The notes below the pieces were generated by a model. The model searched no databases. It was not told the DNA's origin and was given only the letters and a program-made list of their open reading frames with translations. Source: Burkholderiaceae bacterium (GTDB taxonomy: Bacteria > Pseudomonadota > Gammaproteobacteria > Burkholderiales > Burkholderiaceae_E). Taken from it: a stretch of DNA of 64,000 nucleotides. Below are positions 28,332 to 38,633 of the stretch, one piece after another. The position numbers and the translations under genes were made by a program. Every line of letters starts with the position of its first letter. The first letter of the stretch is position 1. The stretch covers positions 124,001-188,000 of the forward strand of contig JAOSJU010000002.1 of NCBI GenBank assembly GCA_027493945.1. Reading direction: 5' to 3'.

Positions 28332-29618
28332 TCAGAGATCCAGCAGCAGGCGCGACGGATCTTCGAGCGCCTCCTTGATCGCCACGAGGAACAGCACCGC
28401 CTCGCGACCGTCGATGATCCGGTGGTCGTACGAAACCGCCAGGTAGTTCATCGGCCGCACCACCACCTGCCCGTGCTCGACCACCGCGCGTTCCTTCGTC
28501 GCGTGCACGCCGAGGATCGCCGACTGCGGCGGGTTGATGATCGGCGTCGAGAGCATCGAGCCGAACACGCCGCCGTTGCTGATCGAGAAGGTGCCCCCGG
28601 TCAGCTCCTCGATGCCGAGCTTGCCGTCCTGCGCGCGCTTGCCGTAGTCGGCGATCTGCTTCTCGATCTGCGCGAAGCTCATCTGGTCGGCGTTGCGGAT
28701 CACCGGCACGACCAGGCCGCGCGGCGAACCCACCGCCACGCCGATGTCGAAGTAGCCGTGATACACGATGTCGTTGCCGTCGACCGACGCGTTGACGACC
28801 GGGTACTTCTTCAGCCCGTGCACCGCCGCCTTCACGAAGAACGACATGAAGCCGAGCCGCACGCCATGCTCCTTCTCGAAGCGCTCCTGGTAGCGCTTGC
28901 GCAGCTCCATCGTCGGCTGCATGTTCACTTCGTTGAACGTGGTGAGGATCGCGTTGGTCGCTTGCGACTGCAGCAACCGCTCGGCCACGCGCTGGCGCAG
29001 CCGCGACATCGGCACGCGTTGCTCGGGCCGCCCTTCGAGCAGCTTCGAGACGTCGAGCGCGGGCCGCACGTCGGGCAGCGCAGCGGCGGGCACGCCGGTC
29101 GCGATCGCCGGCGCCGCCGGCCGCGCGGCCGCCGCCGCCGTCGCGGCGATCACGTCGCCCTTGGTGATGCGCCCGTCGCGGCCGGTACCGGCCACCTGCG
29201 CGGGCGTGAGCCGGGACTCGGCCATCAGCTTCGCCGCGGCCGGCATCGCGACGCCCGCCTTCGCGCCCGCTCTCGGCGCCGCCGCCGGCGCAGGCGCCGC
29301 GGCCGCCGGGGCAGCGGCTGGCGCCGGAGCTGCCGTCGCCGCGGGCGCGGCTGCAGGTGCAGCCGCCTCGGCCTTCGCCTCGGTGTCGATCGTCGCGATG
29401 ACCTCGCCGGCCACGACCGTGCTGCCGTCGCCCTTGAGCACCCGAGCCAGCACTCCGGCCGCGGGCGCCGGCAGTTCGAGCACGACCTTGTCGGTCTCGA
29501 TGTCGATCAGGTTTTCGTCGCGAGCCACCGCCTCGCCGGCCTTCCTGTACCACTGCAGCAGGGTTGCCTCGGCCACCGATTCCGACAACTGCGGAACCTT
29601 GACTTCGATGAGAGCCAT
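28332..29618 (-). CDS. odhB: 2-oxoglutarate dehydrogenase E2, dihydrolipoyl succinyltransferase
   Basis: This 428-residue E2 core subunit transfers succinyl from lipoamide to CoA. The N-terminal lipoyl domain holds the attachment lysine in [14 protein letters not shown] long Ala/Pro-rich linker follows, then the peripheral-subunit-binding domain ([20 protein letters not shown]) and the catalytic domain with the active site [36 protein letters not shown] is a family block. It lies 28 bp after odhA and 85 bp before lpdA. Its lipoyl lysine is a candidate substrate for the LplA-like protein at 5.5-6.2 kb. Confidence 0.97.
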   Translation of the reverse strand: MALIEVKVPQLSESVAEATLLQWYRKAGEAVARDENLIDIETDKVVLELPAPAAGVLARVLKGDGSTVVAGEVIATIDTEAKAEAAAPAAAPAATAAPAPAAAPAAAAPAPAAAPRAGAKAGVAMPAAAKLMAESRLTPAQVAGTGRDGRITKGDVIAATAAAAARPAAPAIATGVPAAALPDVRPALDVSKLLEGRPEQRVPMSRLRQRVAERLLQSQATNAILTTFNEVNMQPTMELRKRYQERFEKEHGVRLGFMSFFVKAAVHGLKKYPVVNASVDGNDIVYHGYFDIGVAVGSPRGLVVPVIRNADQMSFAQIEKQIADYGKRAQDGKLGIEELTGGTFSISNGGVFGSMLSTPIINPPQSAILGVHATKERAVVEHGQVVVRPMNYLAVSYDHRIIDGREAVLFLVAIKEALEDPSRLLLDL

Positions 29619-29646
29619 TTGCCTGTTCTCCGGGGAGGAATTCGGT

Positions 29647-32508
29647 TCAGTTCGATTTCTTGCTGCGCGAACGGGTCTCGCCGAGCGCCGCGGCGATCAG
29701 CTCCTTCTGCTGCGCATAGTGCTTGTCGTAGTAGCCGACGGCCGGCGAAGCCGAGGGCGCGCGCCCGGCGTAGCCGAGCTTCTGGCCCTCCTTCAGCGCC
29801 TCGGCGATGTGGTGCTGCACGTAGAACCAGGCTCCCTGGTTCTGCGGCTCGTCCTGGCACCAGATCACCTGCGAGGCGCTCGGGAACTTCTTCATCTCGG
29901 CCTCGAACGCCTTGTGCGCGAACGGGTACAGCTGCTCGACACGCACCAGCGCCACGTCGTCGAGCCCGCGCTCGCGGCGCGCGGCCAGCAGGTCGTAGTA
30001 GACCTTGCCGGTGCAGACAACCACGCGCTTGACCTTCTTCGGGTCGATCGTGGAGACCGTCTCGCCGATCACCGTGCGGAACTCCCCGCGGGCGAGTTCG
30101 TCCAGCGACGACACCGCGTCCTTGTTCCGCAGCAGCGACTTCGGCGTCATGATCACCAGCGGCTTGCGGAACATGCGGATCATCTGCCGCCGCAGCAGGT
30201 GGAAGATCTGCGCCGGCGTGGTCGGCTGGCAGACCTGCATGTTGTTCTCGGCGCACAGCTGCAGGAAGCGTTCGGGGCGCGCCGACGAATGCTCGGGCCC
30301 CTGCCCCTCGTAGCCGTGCGGCAACATCATCACCAGGCCGCAGGCGCGGCCCCACTTGGTTTCGCCCGACGCGATGAACTGGTCGATGACCACCTGCGCG
30401 CCGTTGACGAAGTCGCCGAACTGCGCCTCCCAGATGACCAGCGTGTTCGGGTCCGACGACGCGTAGCCGTACTCGAAGGCGAGCACCGCCTCCTCCGACA
30501 GCACCGAATCGATGACGATGAACTGGCCCTGCTTGTCGGCGACGAACTGCAACGGAATGTAGGCACCCTGGTCCCATTTCTCGCGGTTCTGGTCGTGCAG
30601 CACAGCGTGACGATGCGTGAACGTGCCGCGCCCCGAGTCCTGGCCCGACAGGCGCACGCCGAAGCCGGACGCAACCAGCGACGCGAACGCCATGTGCTCG
30701 CCCATGCCCCAGTCGAGCGGCAGCTCGCCGTTGACCATCGCACGCCGGTCGTTCACCACCCGCTCGACCAGCGAATGCAGCTTGAAGCCCGACGGCACGG
30801 TCGTGATGCGTTCGCCGAGCCGGCGCAGCTCGCCGATCGGCACCGCGGTGTCGGCGTTGTCGGTCCACTTGCGGTTCAGGAAAGGCAGCCAGTCGACCGC
30901 GAACTTGCTCTTGAAGTTGGTGATGACCGGGTCGATCCGGTGCTTGCCCTCGTCCATCGCCGTGCGGTAGGCAGCGATCATCGCCTCGGCGTCGGACTCG
31001 CGGACCACTTCCTGCGCGACCAGTTTTTCGGCGTAGATCCTGCGCGTTCCCGAATGCGCGGCAATCTGCTTGTACATCATCGGCTGCGTGACCGCCGGCG
31101 TGTCCTGCTCGTTGTGCCCGAGGCGGCGGAAACAGACGATGTCGACCACCACGTCCTTGCGGAAGCGCTGCCGGAAGTCGAGCGCCAGCTGCGTCGCAAA
31201 GACCACTGCCTCGGCGTCGTCGCCGTTCACGTGGAACACCGGCGCCTCGATCATCTTGACCACGTCGGTGCAGTAAATGGTCGAGCGAGTGTCGCGCGGA
31301 TCCGACGTGGTGAAGCCGATCTGGTTGTTGATCACGATGTGCAAGGTGCCACGCGTGCCGTAGCCGCGCGTCTGCGCCAGGTTCAGCGTCTCCATCACGA
31401 CGCCCTGCCCCGCGAAGGCGGCGTCGCCATGCACCAGCACCGGGAGCACGTGGTCGCCGTTGCGGTCGCCGCGACGCACCATCCGCGCCCGGCACGACCC
31501 CTCGACCACCGGGTTCACGATCTCGAGATGCGAGGGATTGAACGCGAGCGACAGGTGCACCGGCCCGCCGGCGGTGGAGATGTCGCTGGAGAAGCCCTTG
31601 TGGTACTTGACGTCACCGCTGGGCAGGTCGTCGGCGTGGCGGCCTTCGAACTCGGCGAACAGTTCCCCGGGCATCTTGCCCAGCGTGTTCACCAGCACGT
31701 TCAGGCGGCCGCGATGGGCCATGCCGATCACCAGTTCCTGGATGCCGGCCTCGCCGGCCCGGTGCACCAGCTCGTCCATCGCCGCGATGAAGCTCTCGCC
31801 GCCTTCGAGCGAAAAGCGTTTCTGGCCGACGTAGCGGGTATGCAGGTAGCGCTCGAGCCCTTCGGCGGCGGTCAGCCGGTCGAGGATGCGCTTCTTCTTG
31901 TCGGTGCTGTAGCTCGGGCGCGCGCGCGTCGATTCGAGCCGCTCCTGGATCCAGCGCTTCTGCGCCTGGTCGCTGATGTACATGAACTCGGCGCCGATCG
32001 ACCCGCAATAGGTGTCGCGCAGCGCCTTGACGATGTCGCGCAGCGGCGCGTTGTCGAAGCCGAAATAGGTGTTGGCCGCCGAATAGATGTCGGCGTGCTC
32101 GCCTTCGGTGAAGTCGTAGAACGCCGGCTCCAGCTCGGCGATCGCCGGGCGCTCCTGGCGCTTGAGCGGATCGAGGTCGGCCCAGCGCGAGCCGAGGTTG
32201 CGGTAGGCCGCGACCAGCGACTGGACGAACACCTGCTTGCGCGCGGTGGCGGCATCGCCGCCCATCATCCGCGGCTGCAGCGTGCCTTCCCGGGCGCGCT
32301 CGGCGAACGACTGGACGATCGGCGCGTGCGCGATGTCACGCGTCTGCGTGCTGCCGTCGGCCGCAGGCACGGCCTGCATGCTGTCGAACCAGGCGCGCCA
32401 GGCCTCGGGAACCGAGCCGGGGTTGTTCAGGTAGCTCTCGTAGAGCTCCTCGACGTACGGGGCATTGCCGCCGAACAGATACGAGTTCGACTGGAACGCT
32501 TTCATCAT
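29647..32508 (-). CDS. odhA: 2-oxoglutarate dehydrogenase E1
   Basis: This 953-residue thiamine-diphosphate enzyme decarboxylates 2-oxoglutarate. It begins [20 protein letters not shown], the E2-binding start. The active-site region [20 protein letters not shown] and the catalytic block [19 protein letters not shown] follow. The ThDP motif region is around [20 protein letters not shown], and the C-terminal half has [20 protein letters not shown]. The length is normal (about 930-960) and no frameshift is visible. Two tandem ATGs start the gene (32508, 32505) after AAAGGTGAAG. Upstream is 860 bp without genes containing the two palindromic elements. Confidence 0.97.
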   Translation of the reverse strand: MMKAFQSNSYLFGGNAPYVEELYESYLNNPGSVPEAWRAWFDSMQAVPAADGSTQTRDIAHAPIVQSFAERAREGTLQPRMMGGDAATARKQVFVQSLVAAYRNLGSRWADLDPLKRQERPAIAELEPAFYDFTEGEHADIYSAANTYFGFDNAPLRDIVKALRDTYCGSIGAEFMYISDQAQKRWIQERLESTRARPSYSTDKKKRILDRLTAAEGLERYLHTRYVGQKRFSLEGGESFIAAMDELVHRAGEAGIQELVIGMAHRGRLNVLVNTLGKMPGELFAEFEGRHADDLPSGDVKYHKGFSSDISTAGGPVHLSLAFNPSHLEIVNPVVEGSCRARMVRRGDRNGDHVLPVLVHGDAAFAGQGVVMETLNLAQTRGYGTRGTLHIVINNQIGFTTSDPRDTRSTIYCTDVVKMIEAPVFHVNGDDAEAVVFATQLALDFRQRFRKDVVVDIVCFRRLGHNEQDTPAVTQPMMYKQIAAHSGTRRIYAEKLVAQEVVRESDAEAMIAAYRTAMDEGKHRIDPVITNFKSKFAVDWLPFLNRKWTDNADTAVPIGELRRLGERITTVPSGFKLHSLVERVVNDRRAMVNGELPLDWGMGEHMAFASLVASGFGVRLSGQDSGRGTFTHRHAVLHDQNREKWDQGAYIPLQFVADKQGQFIVIDSVLSEEAVLAFEYGYASSDPNTLVIWEAQFGDFVNGAQVVIDQFIASGETKWGRACGLVMMLPHGYEGQGPEHSSARPERFLQLCAENNMQVCQPTTPAQIFHLLRRQMIRMFRKPLVIMTPKSLLRNKDAVSSLDELARGEFRTVIGETVSTIDPKKVKRVVVCTGKVYYDLLAARRERGLDDVALVRVEQLYPFAHKAFEAEMKKFPSASQVIWCQDEPQNQGAWFYVQHHIAEALKEGQKLGYAGRAPSASPAVGYYDKHYAQQKELIAAALGETRSRSKKSN

Positions 32509-32700
32509 GGTTCTTCACCTTTCGGAACGAGTTTCTCGTCAAAGATGCTCGGACGGCCGCGTTGCGACGGCGCCGACGAATCGCGTCCGGCTTCCGGATC
32601 GGCGATTCGAGATTCAGCGGTGGTGACGACGGGTGTTTACGTCATGGCGGCGAGCTTTGGCGGGTGCCGTCATGTTACCACCGGCGTGCTCCGGGCCGTC
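32509..32700. other. odhA upstream region without a recognisable gene
   Basis: This is the near-promoter part of the 860-bp gap between odhA and the PA2778-type gene. A short inverted repeat ACGAG-TTT-CTCGT lies at 32527-32539. A TTGACG hexamer (minus strand, about 32542) could be a -35, but no good -10 follows at 16-18 bp. I see no convincing gene on either strand. Confidence 0.5.
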
Positions 32701-33037
32701 GTTGCGGGCCGGGCTCGGGGGCCGTTGGCGCGAGGGGCCGCAGGCGCGCAGAGCGGCTGGCGTGGGGCCCTTGGCGCGAGGGCTGGGCGGTGCGCCATTC
32801 GGGGCAAAGGCTTCGGCCCCGCTTCGCGGGGCTTCCGGCGTCTGCCTCGCAAATCGGCACCCGCGTCGTACGCGCTGCGCGCGGACGAGCGGGTCCCGCC
32901 GATCTGCTTTCGGCAGCCCGCCGCTCGCCAATTGCCCCGAAAGGCGCACCGCCCAGCCCTCGCGCCAACGGCCCCACGCCAGCCGCTCTGCGCGCCTGCG
33001 GCCCTCGCGCCAACGGCCCCCGAACCCGGCCCGCAAC
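32701..33037. repeat. Palindromic element A (107-bp arms, 124-nt core)
   Basis: Left arm 32701-32806 is the reverse complement of right arm 32931-33037 with about four differences (three substitutions and a one-base indel). The arms enclose a core at 32807-32930 that folds further. It has a side hairpin GCCCCGC-TTC-GCGGGGC at 32815-32831, a stem CGGCG/CGCCG plus TGCC/GGCA, a stem ATCGGC (32853-32858) with GCCGAT (32898-32903), and an apical stem closed near GCGCTGCGCGC. No credible protein is encoded; open frames here are GC-driven. The core is shared with element B in opposite orientation. Confidence 0.85.
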
Positions 33038-33076
33038 AACTCAACGCGAGCGCGCGACCGCGCTGAGCGGTAACGT

Positions 33077-33377
33077 CTGCGCTGACGCCGAGTGGCGCGC
33101 CCCCGGCCGGTTGGGCGAAACGGCAAGGGGCGAGGCCCGGCCGGCACGCCCTGTCCGGGCAATTGGCGAACGGCGGGCTGCCGAAGGCAAAATGGCGGGA
33201 CCCGTCGCCGTCGGGCGCGCAGCGCCCGTCGGCCGCGGGTGCCATTTTGCGAGGCAGACGCCGGAAGCCCCGCGAAGCGGGGCCGAAGCCTCTTGCCCGG
33301 ACAGCGCGTGCCGGCCGGGCCTCGCCCCTGCCGTTTCGCCCAACCGGCCGGGGGCGCGCCACTCGGCGTCAGCGCAG
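33077..33377. repeat. Palindromic element B (86-bp arms, 130-nt core), inverted relative to A
   Basis: Left arm 33077-33162 pairs with right arm 33293-33377 with one mismatch and one indel. The arm sequence differs from that of element A. The core (33163-33292), read on the minus strand, matches the core of A: same side hairpin GCCCCGC-TTC-GCGGGGC and same flanks GGGCAA and TTGCCC. Its inner stem is AATGGC (33191-33196) with GCCATT (33241-33246), where A has ATCGGC with GCCGAT, so pairing is kept while sequence changes. The right arm runs over the stop codon and last codons of the neighbouring PA2778-type gene. Confidence 0.85.
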
Positions 33378-34319
33378 CCGCGCCGCGGTCTCGAGATAGG
33401 TTTTCAAACCGGGACCACCGATCGAGACTGCGCGCTGCGCGGCCTCGCGCGCGGCTTCGCGTTCGCCGACCGAAGCCAGCGCCTCGGCGAGGTTGTTCCA
33501 GCCGTCGGCGAAGTCGGGATGTCGCTGCAAGAGCTCACGGTAGGTCTGCGCGGCATCGCGGGGCTGCCCGCCGGCGAGTTGCGCGTTGCCCAGGGCGAAG
33601 CCGGCGAGCCGGTCTTGCGGCGATCGCTCGTGCAGCGTGCGGTAGGCCGCCAGCGCCGCCGCGCGGTCGCTGCGCTCGAGCGACACTGCCGCACGCAGCG
33701 CATCGCGCTGGGAAGCAGATGCCGGAATGCGCTGCGGCGTGGCGACCACCATCGCCCAGTAGCCGCCGCGCGCCCAGGTGCGCTCGAAGGTCGACATCGA
33801 CATCGCCAGCGACTCGGTCTGGCCCGAATTCAGCACGATGCGCTCGCCATCCAGGTCGTAGCCGACGACGACCGCGTAGTGCCAGACCGGCATGATCGAC
33901 AGTCCGAGGTTCTGGAACACAACCACTGCGTAGCCGTCGGCGACTGCCCGCAGCAGCGCGGCAAGCTCGCCCGGCATCGGGATCGCCAGCAGGCCTTCGC
34001 GCCTCGGCAGCGCCAGCATCTCGGCCTGCAGCGTGCCCTGGCGGGCGGGCAGGTAGACCTCGTCGCGCAGCGACTCGGGCGAACGCTGGCGCCCGATCGC
34101 GCCCAGCGCCATCGCCAGCGCGGCCGGGCCGCACTGGTAGTCGTCCTGTCCGTGGAACGGCACACCGGGCACGCTGGCCATCCGCGGAAGCGCCTGCACC
34201 TGCGCCGCGGCCGGCGCGGCGGCGGGCGCCATCAGCGCCGCGGTCTGCGGCGCGGCGCAGCCGCCGAGCAGCAGCGCTGCCGCCAGCGTGGCGGCAGCGG
34301 CGGCACGCCCTGCCCTCAA
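33369..34319 (-). CDS. PA2778-family C39-like cysteine peptidase lipoprotein with TPR tail
   Basis: This 316-residue protein has a lipoprotein signal with lipobox LGGC (ATLAAALLLGGCAAPQ). A C39-like papain-fold domain follows, with catalytic Cys in DDYQCGPAALAMALG and His in VWHYAVVVGYDLDG, then TPR repeats from about residue 215 (RSDRAAALAAYRTLHERSPQ, HPDFADGWNNLAEALASVGE). This matches the PA2778 family of cysteine peptidases. The start is a TTG at 34319 overlapping the stop of the PA2779-type gene (TTGA), so the two are coupled. Its substrate is unknown; the partner protein is an obvious candidate. The 3' end lies inside palindrome B. Confidence 0.88.
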   Translation of the reverse strand: MRAGRAAAAATLAAALLLGGCAAPQTAALMAPAAAPAAAQVQALPRMASVPGVPFHGQDDYQCGPAALAMALGAIGRQRSPESLRDEVYLPARQGTLQAEMLALPRREGLLAIPMPGELAALLRAVADGYAVVVFQNLGLSIMPVWHYAVVVGYDLDGERIVLNSGQTESLAMSMSTFERTWARGGYWAMVVATPQRIPASASQRDALRAAVSLERSDRAAALAAYRTLHERSPQDRLAGFALGNAQLAGGQPRDAAQTYRELLQRHPDFADGWNNLAEALASVGEREAAREAAQRAVSIGGPGLKTYLETAARLR

Positions 34320-34708
34320 CGAACCGAGCGGGTGAACGGAAAGACCTTGGTGAAGCCGAGGATGTCGGTGATCAGCAGCACGATGAAGATCGTGAGGAGC
34401 GCACCCACGATCCCGGCACCCGCCGGCAGTTCGTCGATGCGCGCCGCCAGCTCGCGCGCCTGCTGGTCGTCGAGCGCCTGCACGCGCTCGATGGCCTGGC
34501 GCGGATCGACGCCGAGCGCCTCGAGCCGCGCGCGAACGTCGTCGCGGGCGAGCAGCGCCTCGAGCGCCGCCCGGTCGGACGCGGGCGTCGCGGCCAGCGC
34601 TTCCTCGGTGCTCACGACGCGCGCCTGCGCCGGTGCGGGCATCGTCGATGCCAGAAGGCCGGCGACCACCGCCCCGGCAACCATGCGAACGACACGGCCA
34701 TGGATCAT
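34316..34708 (-). CDS. PA2779-family small membrane protein
   Basis: This 130-residue protein has an N-terminal signal or membrane segment (VVRMVAGAVVAGLLAST, then PAPAQA), a helical middle with the block ALLARDDVRARLEALGVDP, and a C-terminal hydrophobic segment (GAGIVGALLTIFIVLLITDI) ending LGFTKVFPFTRSVR. This is the PA2779 family, always next to PA2778-type peptidases. GAGGAGAG precedes the ATG. If the first segment is cleaved, the protein sits in the inner membrane with a periplasmic helical domain. No function is established. Confidence 0.87.
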   Translation of the reverse strand: MIHGRVVRMVAGAVVAGLLASTMPAPAQARVVSTEEALAATPASDRAALEALLARDDVRARLEALGVDPRQAIERVQALDDQQARELAARIDELPAGAGIVGALLTIFIVLLITDILGFTKVFPFTRSVR

Positions 34709-34951
34709 TTCGTTTCTCTCCTCTTCGAAGTGGATTCGTCCCGCAGACGCCGCCGGCACGGTAGCACTGCCGCCGCGCAACGGGCAAACCGGCGCCCGCC
34801 GTACGGTTGCGCGATTCCGACACGCTGCGGCCGTCGACCGCCCGGCGGAGCTTTCGGCGCCCCGACGTGCGGAGTAGACTGGCCGGACGGAAAAGACGAA
34901 AACGCCGCGCGCGCACGCGGCCGATCCGTGCGCTGCGCACAGGAGGAGACG

Positions 34952-36782
34952 TTGCAGGCCACCGATATCCGCGACCCCGACTATTTCCACCGTGTGGTCG
35001 ACTGTCAGTGGGCGTGCCCGGCCCACACGCCCGTCCCCGAATACATCCGCCTGATCGCCGCCGGCCGGTATTCCGACGCGTACCTGGTCAACTGGCACGC
35101 CAACGTCTTTCCGGGCGTGCTCGGCCGCACCTGCGACCGGCCCTGCGAGCCCGCCTGCCGGCGCGGCCGGGTCGAGGCGCAGCAGGCGCAAGCACCCGAA
35201 CCGGTGGCGATCTGCCGGCTCAAGCGCGTCGCCGCCGACTTGAAGGACGACATCCGCGACCGTCTTCCCAGGCGCGCCGCCCGGCCCAACGGCCGACGCG
35301 TGGCATGCGTGGGCGCCGGACCTGCGTCGCTCACCGTCGCGCGCGACCTCGTCCCGCTGGGCTACGCGGTCACGGTCTTCGATCGCGACGCCCGCGCCGG
35401 CGGCATGATCCGCACGCAGATCCCGCGCTTCCGGCTTCCCGAGGAAGTCATCGACGAGGAAACCGGATACGTGCTCGACCTCGGCGTCGAGTTCCGCGGC
35501 GGCGAGCGCGTCGATTCGCTGCGCGCGCTGCTCGCGCAGGGCTTCGACGCGGTGTTCGTCGGCAGCGGCGCACCGCGCGGCCGCGACCTCGACCTTCCAG
35601 GGCGTGCCGAGGCCGCCGAGCAGATCCACATCGGCATCGAGTGGCTCGCGTCGGTGTCGTTCGGCCACGTCGACCGCATCGGCAAGCGGGTGATCGTGCT
35701 GGGGGGCGGCAACACCGCGATGGATTGCTGCCGCACCGCGCGCCGCCTGGGCGGCGACGATGTCAAGGTGATCGTGCGATCCGGGTTCGACGAGATGAAG
35801 GCCTCGCCGTGGGAGAAGGAAGACGCGATGCACGAGGGCATCCCGATCCTGAACTTCCTCGTGCCCAGGGCGTTCCTGCACTCCGGCGGGCGGCTCACCG
35901 GCATGCGCTTCGGCAAGGTCGAGGCGCGCTTCGACGAACACGGACGGCGCAGCCTCGTGCCCACCGGCGAGCCCGACCAGGACTTCGATTGCGACGAAGT
36001 GCTCATCGCGGTCGGCCAGGAGAACGCGTTCCCCTGGATCGAGCGCGACCTCGGCGTGCAGTTCGGCGACTCGGGCCTGCCGGTCCTCGACCGCGTCTCG
36101 ATGCAGTCGACGCTGCCGCAGGTGTTCTTCGGCGGCGACGCCGCCTTCGGACCGAAGAACATCATCTGGGCGGTGGCCCACGGCCACGAGGCCGCGGTGT
36201 CGATCGACCGCTTCCTCGAGGGCGAAGACGTCCGCGAGCGCCCGGCCCCGGCGGTCACGATCGTCTCGCAGAAGATGGGCATTCACGAGTGGAGCTACGA
36301 CAACGAGGTCGCGCGCGACCTGCGGCACAAGGTGCCGTGGCGCGACGTGAACCAGGCGCTGCGCGACATCCGCGTCGAGGTCGAACTCGGCTTCGACGCG
36401 CAGACCGCGCTGCGCGAGGCGCAGCGCTGCCTGAACTGCGACGTGCAGACCGTCTTCACCGCGAAGCAGTGCATCGAATGCGACGCCTGCGTCGATGTCT
36501 GCCCCACCGACTGCATCACCTTCACGATGCTGCCGGCCGGCGGCGACGAGCACGCGCTGCGCGCGAGCCTGCGCGCGCCCGCGCTCGAGGACAGCCAGCC
36601 GCTGTATCTCGCCACCGGCCTGAAGACCGGCCGGGCGATGGTCAAGGACGAAGACGTCTGCCTGCACTGCGGGCTGTGCGCCGAGCGCTGCCCCACCGGC
36701 GCCCTGGGACATGCGCAAGTACCTGATCAACCTCACCCACGCCGGGCCGGGTTGCCGCACGCCCGCAAGGAAGGCTGCCTGA
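34952..36782 (+). CDS. KorC-like NAD(P)H-binding flavoprotein with ferredoxin domain (one-base frameshift)
   Basis: This protein of about 610 residues resembles the glutamate-synthase small subunit. An N-terminal 4Fe-4S helical domain (CQWACPAHTPVPEYI, GRTCDRPCEPACRRG) precedes an FAD motif (VACVGAGPASLTVARDL) and an NAD(P) motif (VIVLGGGNTAMDCCRTARRL). The C terminus has two ferredoxin clusters: CIECDACVDVCPTDC and CLHCGLCAERCPTG. The frame breaks within 36702-36704 (one extra C); beyond it AWDMRKYLINLTHAGPGCRT reads to a TGA. The start is TTG at 34952 behind a perfect AGGAGGA. The next gene starts inside its stop (TGATG). It likely links the 2-oxoacid oxidoreductase to NADP, as in three-subunit enzymes of Azoarcus/Thauera. 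Confidence 0.88.
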
Positions 36783-38623
36783 TGAAGCGCATCGAAGCCG
36801 TCAACGACTTCGTCGTCAAGTTCGCCAACGTCAACGGCTCCGGCTCGGCCTCGGCCAACGAGCTGTTCGCGAAGAGCATCCTGCGCATGGGCGTGCCGGT
36901 GAGCCCGCGCAACATCTTTCCGTCGAACATCCAGGGCCTGCCCACCTGGTACGAGGTGCGCGTCACCGGGAAAGGCCACCTCGGGCGCCGCGGCGGGGTC
37001 GACCTGCTGGTGGCGATGAACCCGCAGACCTGGGACCGCGACATCGCCGAAATCGAGCCCGGCGGCTACCTGCTCTACGACAGCACGAAGCCGCTGCCGC
37101 CGTCGAAGTTCCGCGCCGATGTCCGCACGATCGGCGTTCCGCTCACCGGGATCTGCAACGCGGCCTGGAGCGAGCCGCGCGAGCGCCAGCTGCTGAAGAA
37201 CATCATGTACGTGGGCGTGCTGGCCGCGCTGATCGGCATCGACCCGGCCGTGATCGCGCAGCTCGTCGGCGAGCAATACAAGGGCAAGGAGAAGCTGCTC
37301 ACGCCCAACCTCGACGCGTTCCGCAAGGGCTTTCACTACGCGCAGGAGCACCTCGACGACGCGCTCGGGCTGCGCGTGCGGCGCGCGGCCAACGTCGGCG
37401 ACCGCATCTTCGTCGACGGCAACTCCGCCGCGGCGCTGGGCTGCGTCTACGGCGGCGCCACCGTCTGTGCCTGGTATCCGATCACGCCGTCGTCGTCGGT
37501 GGCCGAGGCGTTCCAGAAGTACTGCTCGAAGCTGCGCGTCGACAAGGAAACCGGCGAGAACCGCTTCGCGATCGTGCAGGCCGAGGACGAGCTCGCGTCG
37601 ATCGGCATGGTGGTCGGCGCAGGCTGGAACGGCGCGCGCGCCTTCACCGCCACCTCCGGCCCGGGCGTGTCGCTGATGACCGAGTTCATCGGCCTGGCCT
37701 ATTTCGCCGAGATCCCGGCCACGATCATCAACGTGCAGCGCGGCGGCCCGTCCACGGGCATGCCGACACGCACCCAGCAGGCCGACCTGCTGTCGTGCGC
37801 CTATGCCTCGCACGGCGACACGAAGCACGTGCTGCTGTTTCCGGAAGACCCGAGCGAATGCTTCGAGTTCGCCGCGCAGGCGCTCGACCTCGCCGACCGC
37901 CTCCAGACGCCGGTGTTCCTGATGACCGACCTCGACATCGGCATGAACCAGCGCCTTTGCGCCCCGTTCAGGTGGGACGACAGCCGCCGCTACGACCGCG
38001 GCAAGGTGATGAGCGCGCGCATGCTCGAAGACGGTCGCGATTTCGGCCGCTACCTCGACGTGGACGGCGACGGCATCGCGTACCGCACCTGGCCAGGCAC
38101 GCATCCGGCGCGCGGCGCCTATTTCACCCGCGGCACCACGAAGGACGCGTACGCCCGCTATTCCGAGGCCGGCGCCGACTACGTGGCCAACGTGCAGCGG
38201 CTGCTGCGCAAGTGGGAGACCGCGAAATCGCTGGTGCCCGCCGCGATCGAGCGGCGCGCGCCGCGGCCCGCCGGCGTCGGGGTGATCTACTTCGGCTCGA
38301 CCAGCCCGGCGATGAGCGAGGCGATCGAAGCGCTCGAAGGGCGCTCGATGGACGTCGACACGCTGCGCATCCGCGCCTTTCCGTTCGGCGACGAGGTCGC
38401 GAAGTTCATCGCGGCCCACGCCACCGTGTTCGTCGTCGAGCAGAACCGCGACGCGCAGCTGCGCACCATGCTGGTCAACGAGCTGGGCGTCGACCCGGCG
38501 CGACTGGTGCCGGTGCTGCACTACGACGGCACGCCAATCACGGCGCGCTTCATCACCGAAGCCATCGCCGAGCGCCTGTCCGGCGCCAACGTCAAGCCGC
38601 TCGTGCGCGGCAAGGTCGCCTGA
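36782..38623 (+). CDS. 2-oxoacid:acceptor oxidoreductase subunit alpha (fused gamma-alpha)
   Basis: This 613-residue subunit contains the gamma domain at the N terminus (VKFANVNGSGSASANELFAK through PAVIAQLVGEQYKGKEKLL) followed by the alpha domain (VCAWYPITPSSSVAEAFQKY, TSGPGVSLMTEFIGLAYFAE, QRGGPSTGMPTRTQQADLL). The YPITPSS and PSTGMPT motifs mark the CoA/2-oxoacid-binding subunit of ferredoxin oxidoreductases of the 2-oxoglutarate (Kor) type. It lies between the flavoprotein and the beta subunit with overlaps of 1-10 bp, so the three form one complex. The substrate is probably 2-oxoglutarate, but branched-chain or pyruvate use cannot be excluded. Confidence 0.92.
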   Translation: MKRIEAVNDFVVKFANVNGSGSASANELFAKSILRMGVPVSPRNIFPSNIQGLPTWYEVRVTGKGHLGRRGGVDLLVAMNPQTWDRDIAEIEPGGYLLYDSTKPLPPSKFRADVRTIGVPLTGICNAAWSEPRERQLLKNIMYVGVLAALIGIDPAVIAQLVGEQYKGKEKLLTPNLDAFRKGFHYAQEHLDDALGLRVRRAANVGDRIFVDGNSAAALGCVYGGATVCAWYPITPSSSVAEAFQKYCSKLRVDKETGENRFAIVQAEDELASIGMVVGAGWNGARAFTATSGPGVSLMTEFIGLAYFAEIPATIINVQRGGPSTGMPTRTQQADLLSCAYASHGDTKHVLLFPEDPSECFEFAAQALDLADRLQTPVFLMTDLDIGMNQRLCAPFRWDDSRRYDRGKVMSARMLEDGRDFGRYLDVDGDGIAYRTWPGTHPARGAYFTRGTTKDAYARYSEAGADYVANVQRLLRKWETAKSLVPAAIERRAPRPAGVGVIYFGSTSPAMSEAIEALEGRSMDVDTLRIRAFPFGDEVAKFIAAHATVFVVEQNRDAQLRTMLVNELGVDPARLVPVLHYDGTPITARFITEAIAERLSGANVKPLVRGKVA

Positions 38624-38633
38624 GGTTCCCGCC

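Noticed and set aside
29270..29390. GCC/GGC-rich tract considered as a repeat array
   Set aside because: It encodes the Ala/Pro linker of OdhB, which is normally low-complexity.
32562..33362. Several open frames on both strands within the palindromes
   Set aside because: They mirror one another because the DNA is palindromic, lack ribosome sites and known domains, and are stop-poor only because of high GC.
33077..33377. Palindrome B as a purely technical fold-back artefact
   Set aside because: The arms are not identical (one mismatch, one indel), and the core recurs independently in element A with compensatory changes. It still deserves checking because the assembly has other errors.
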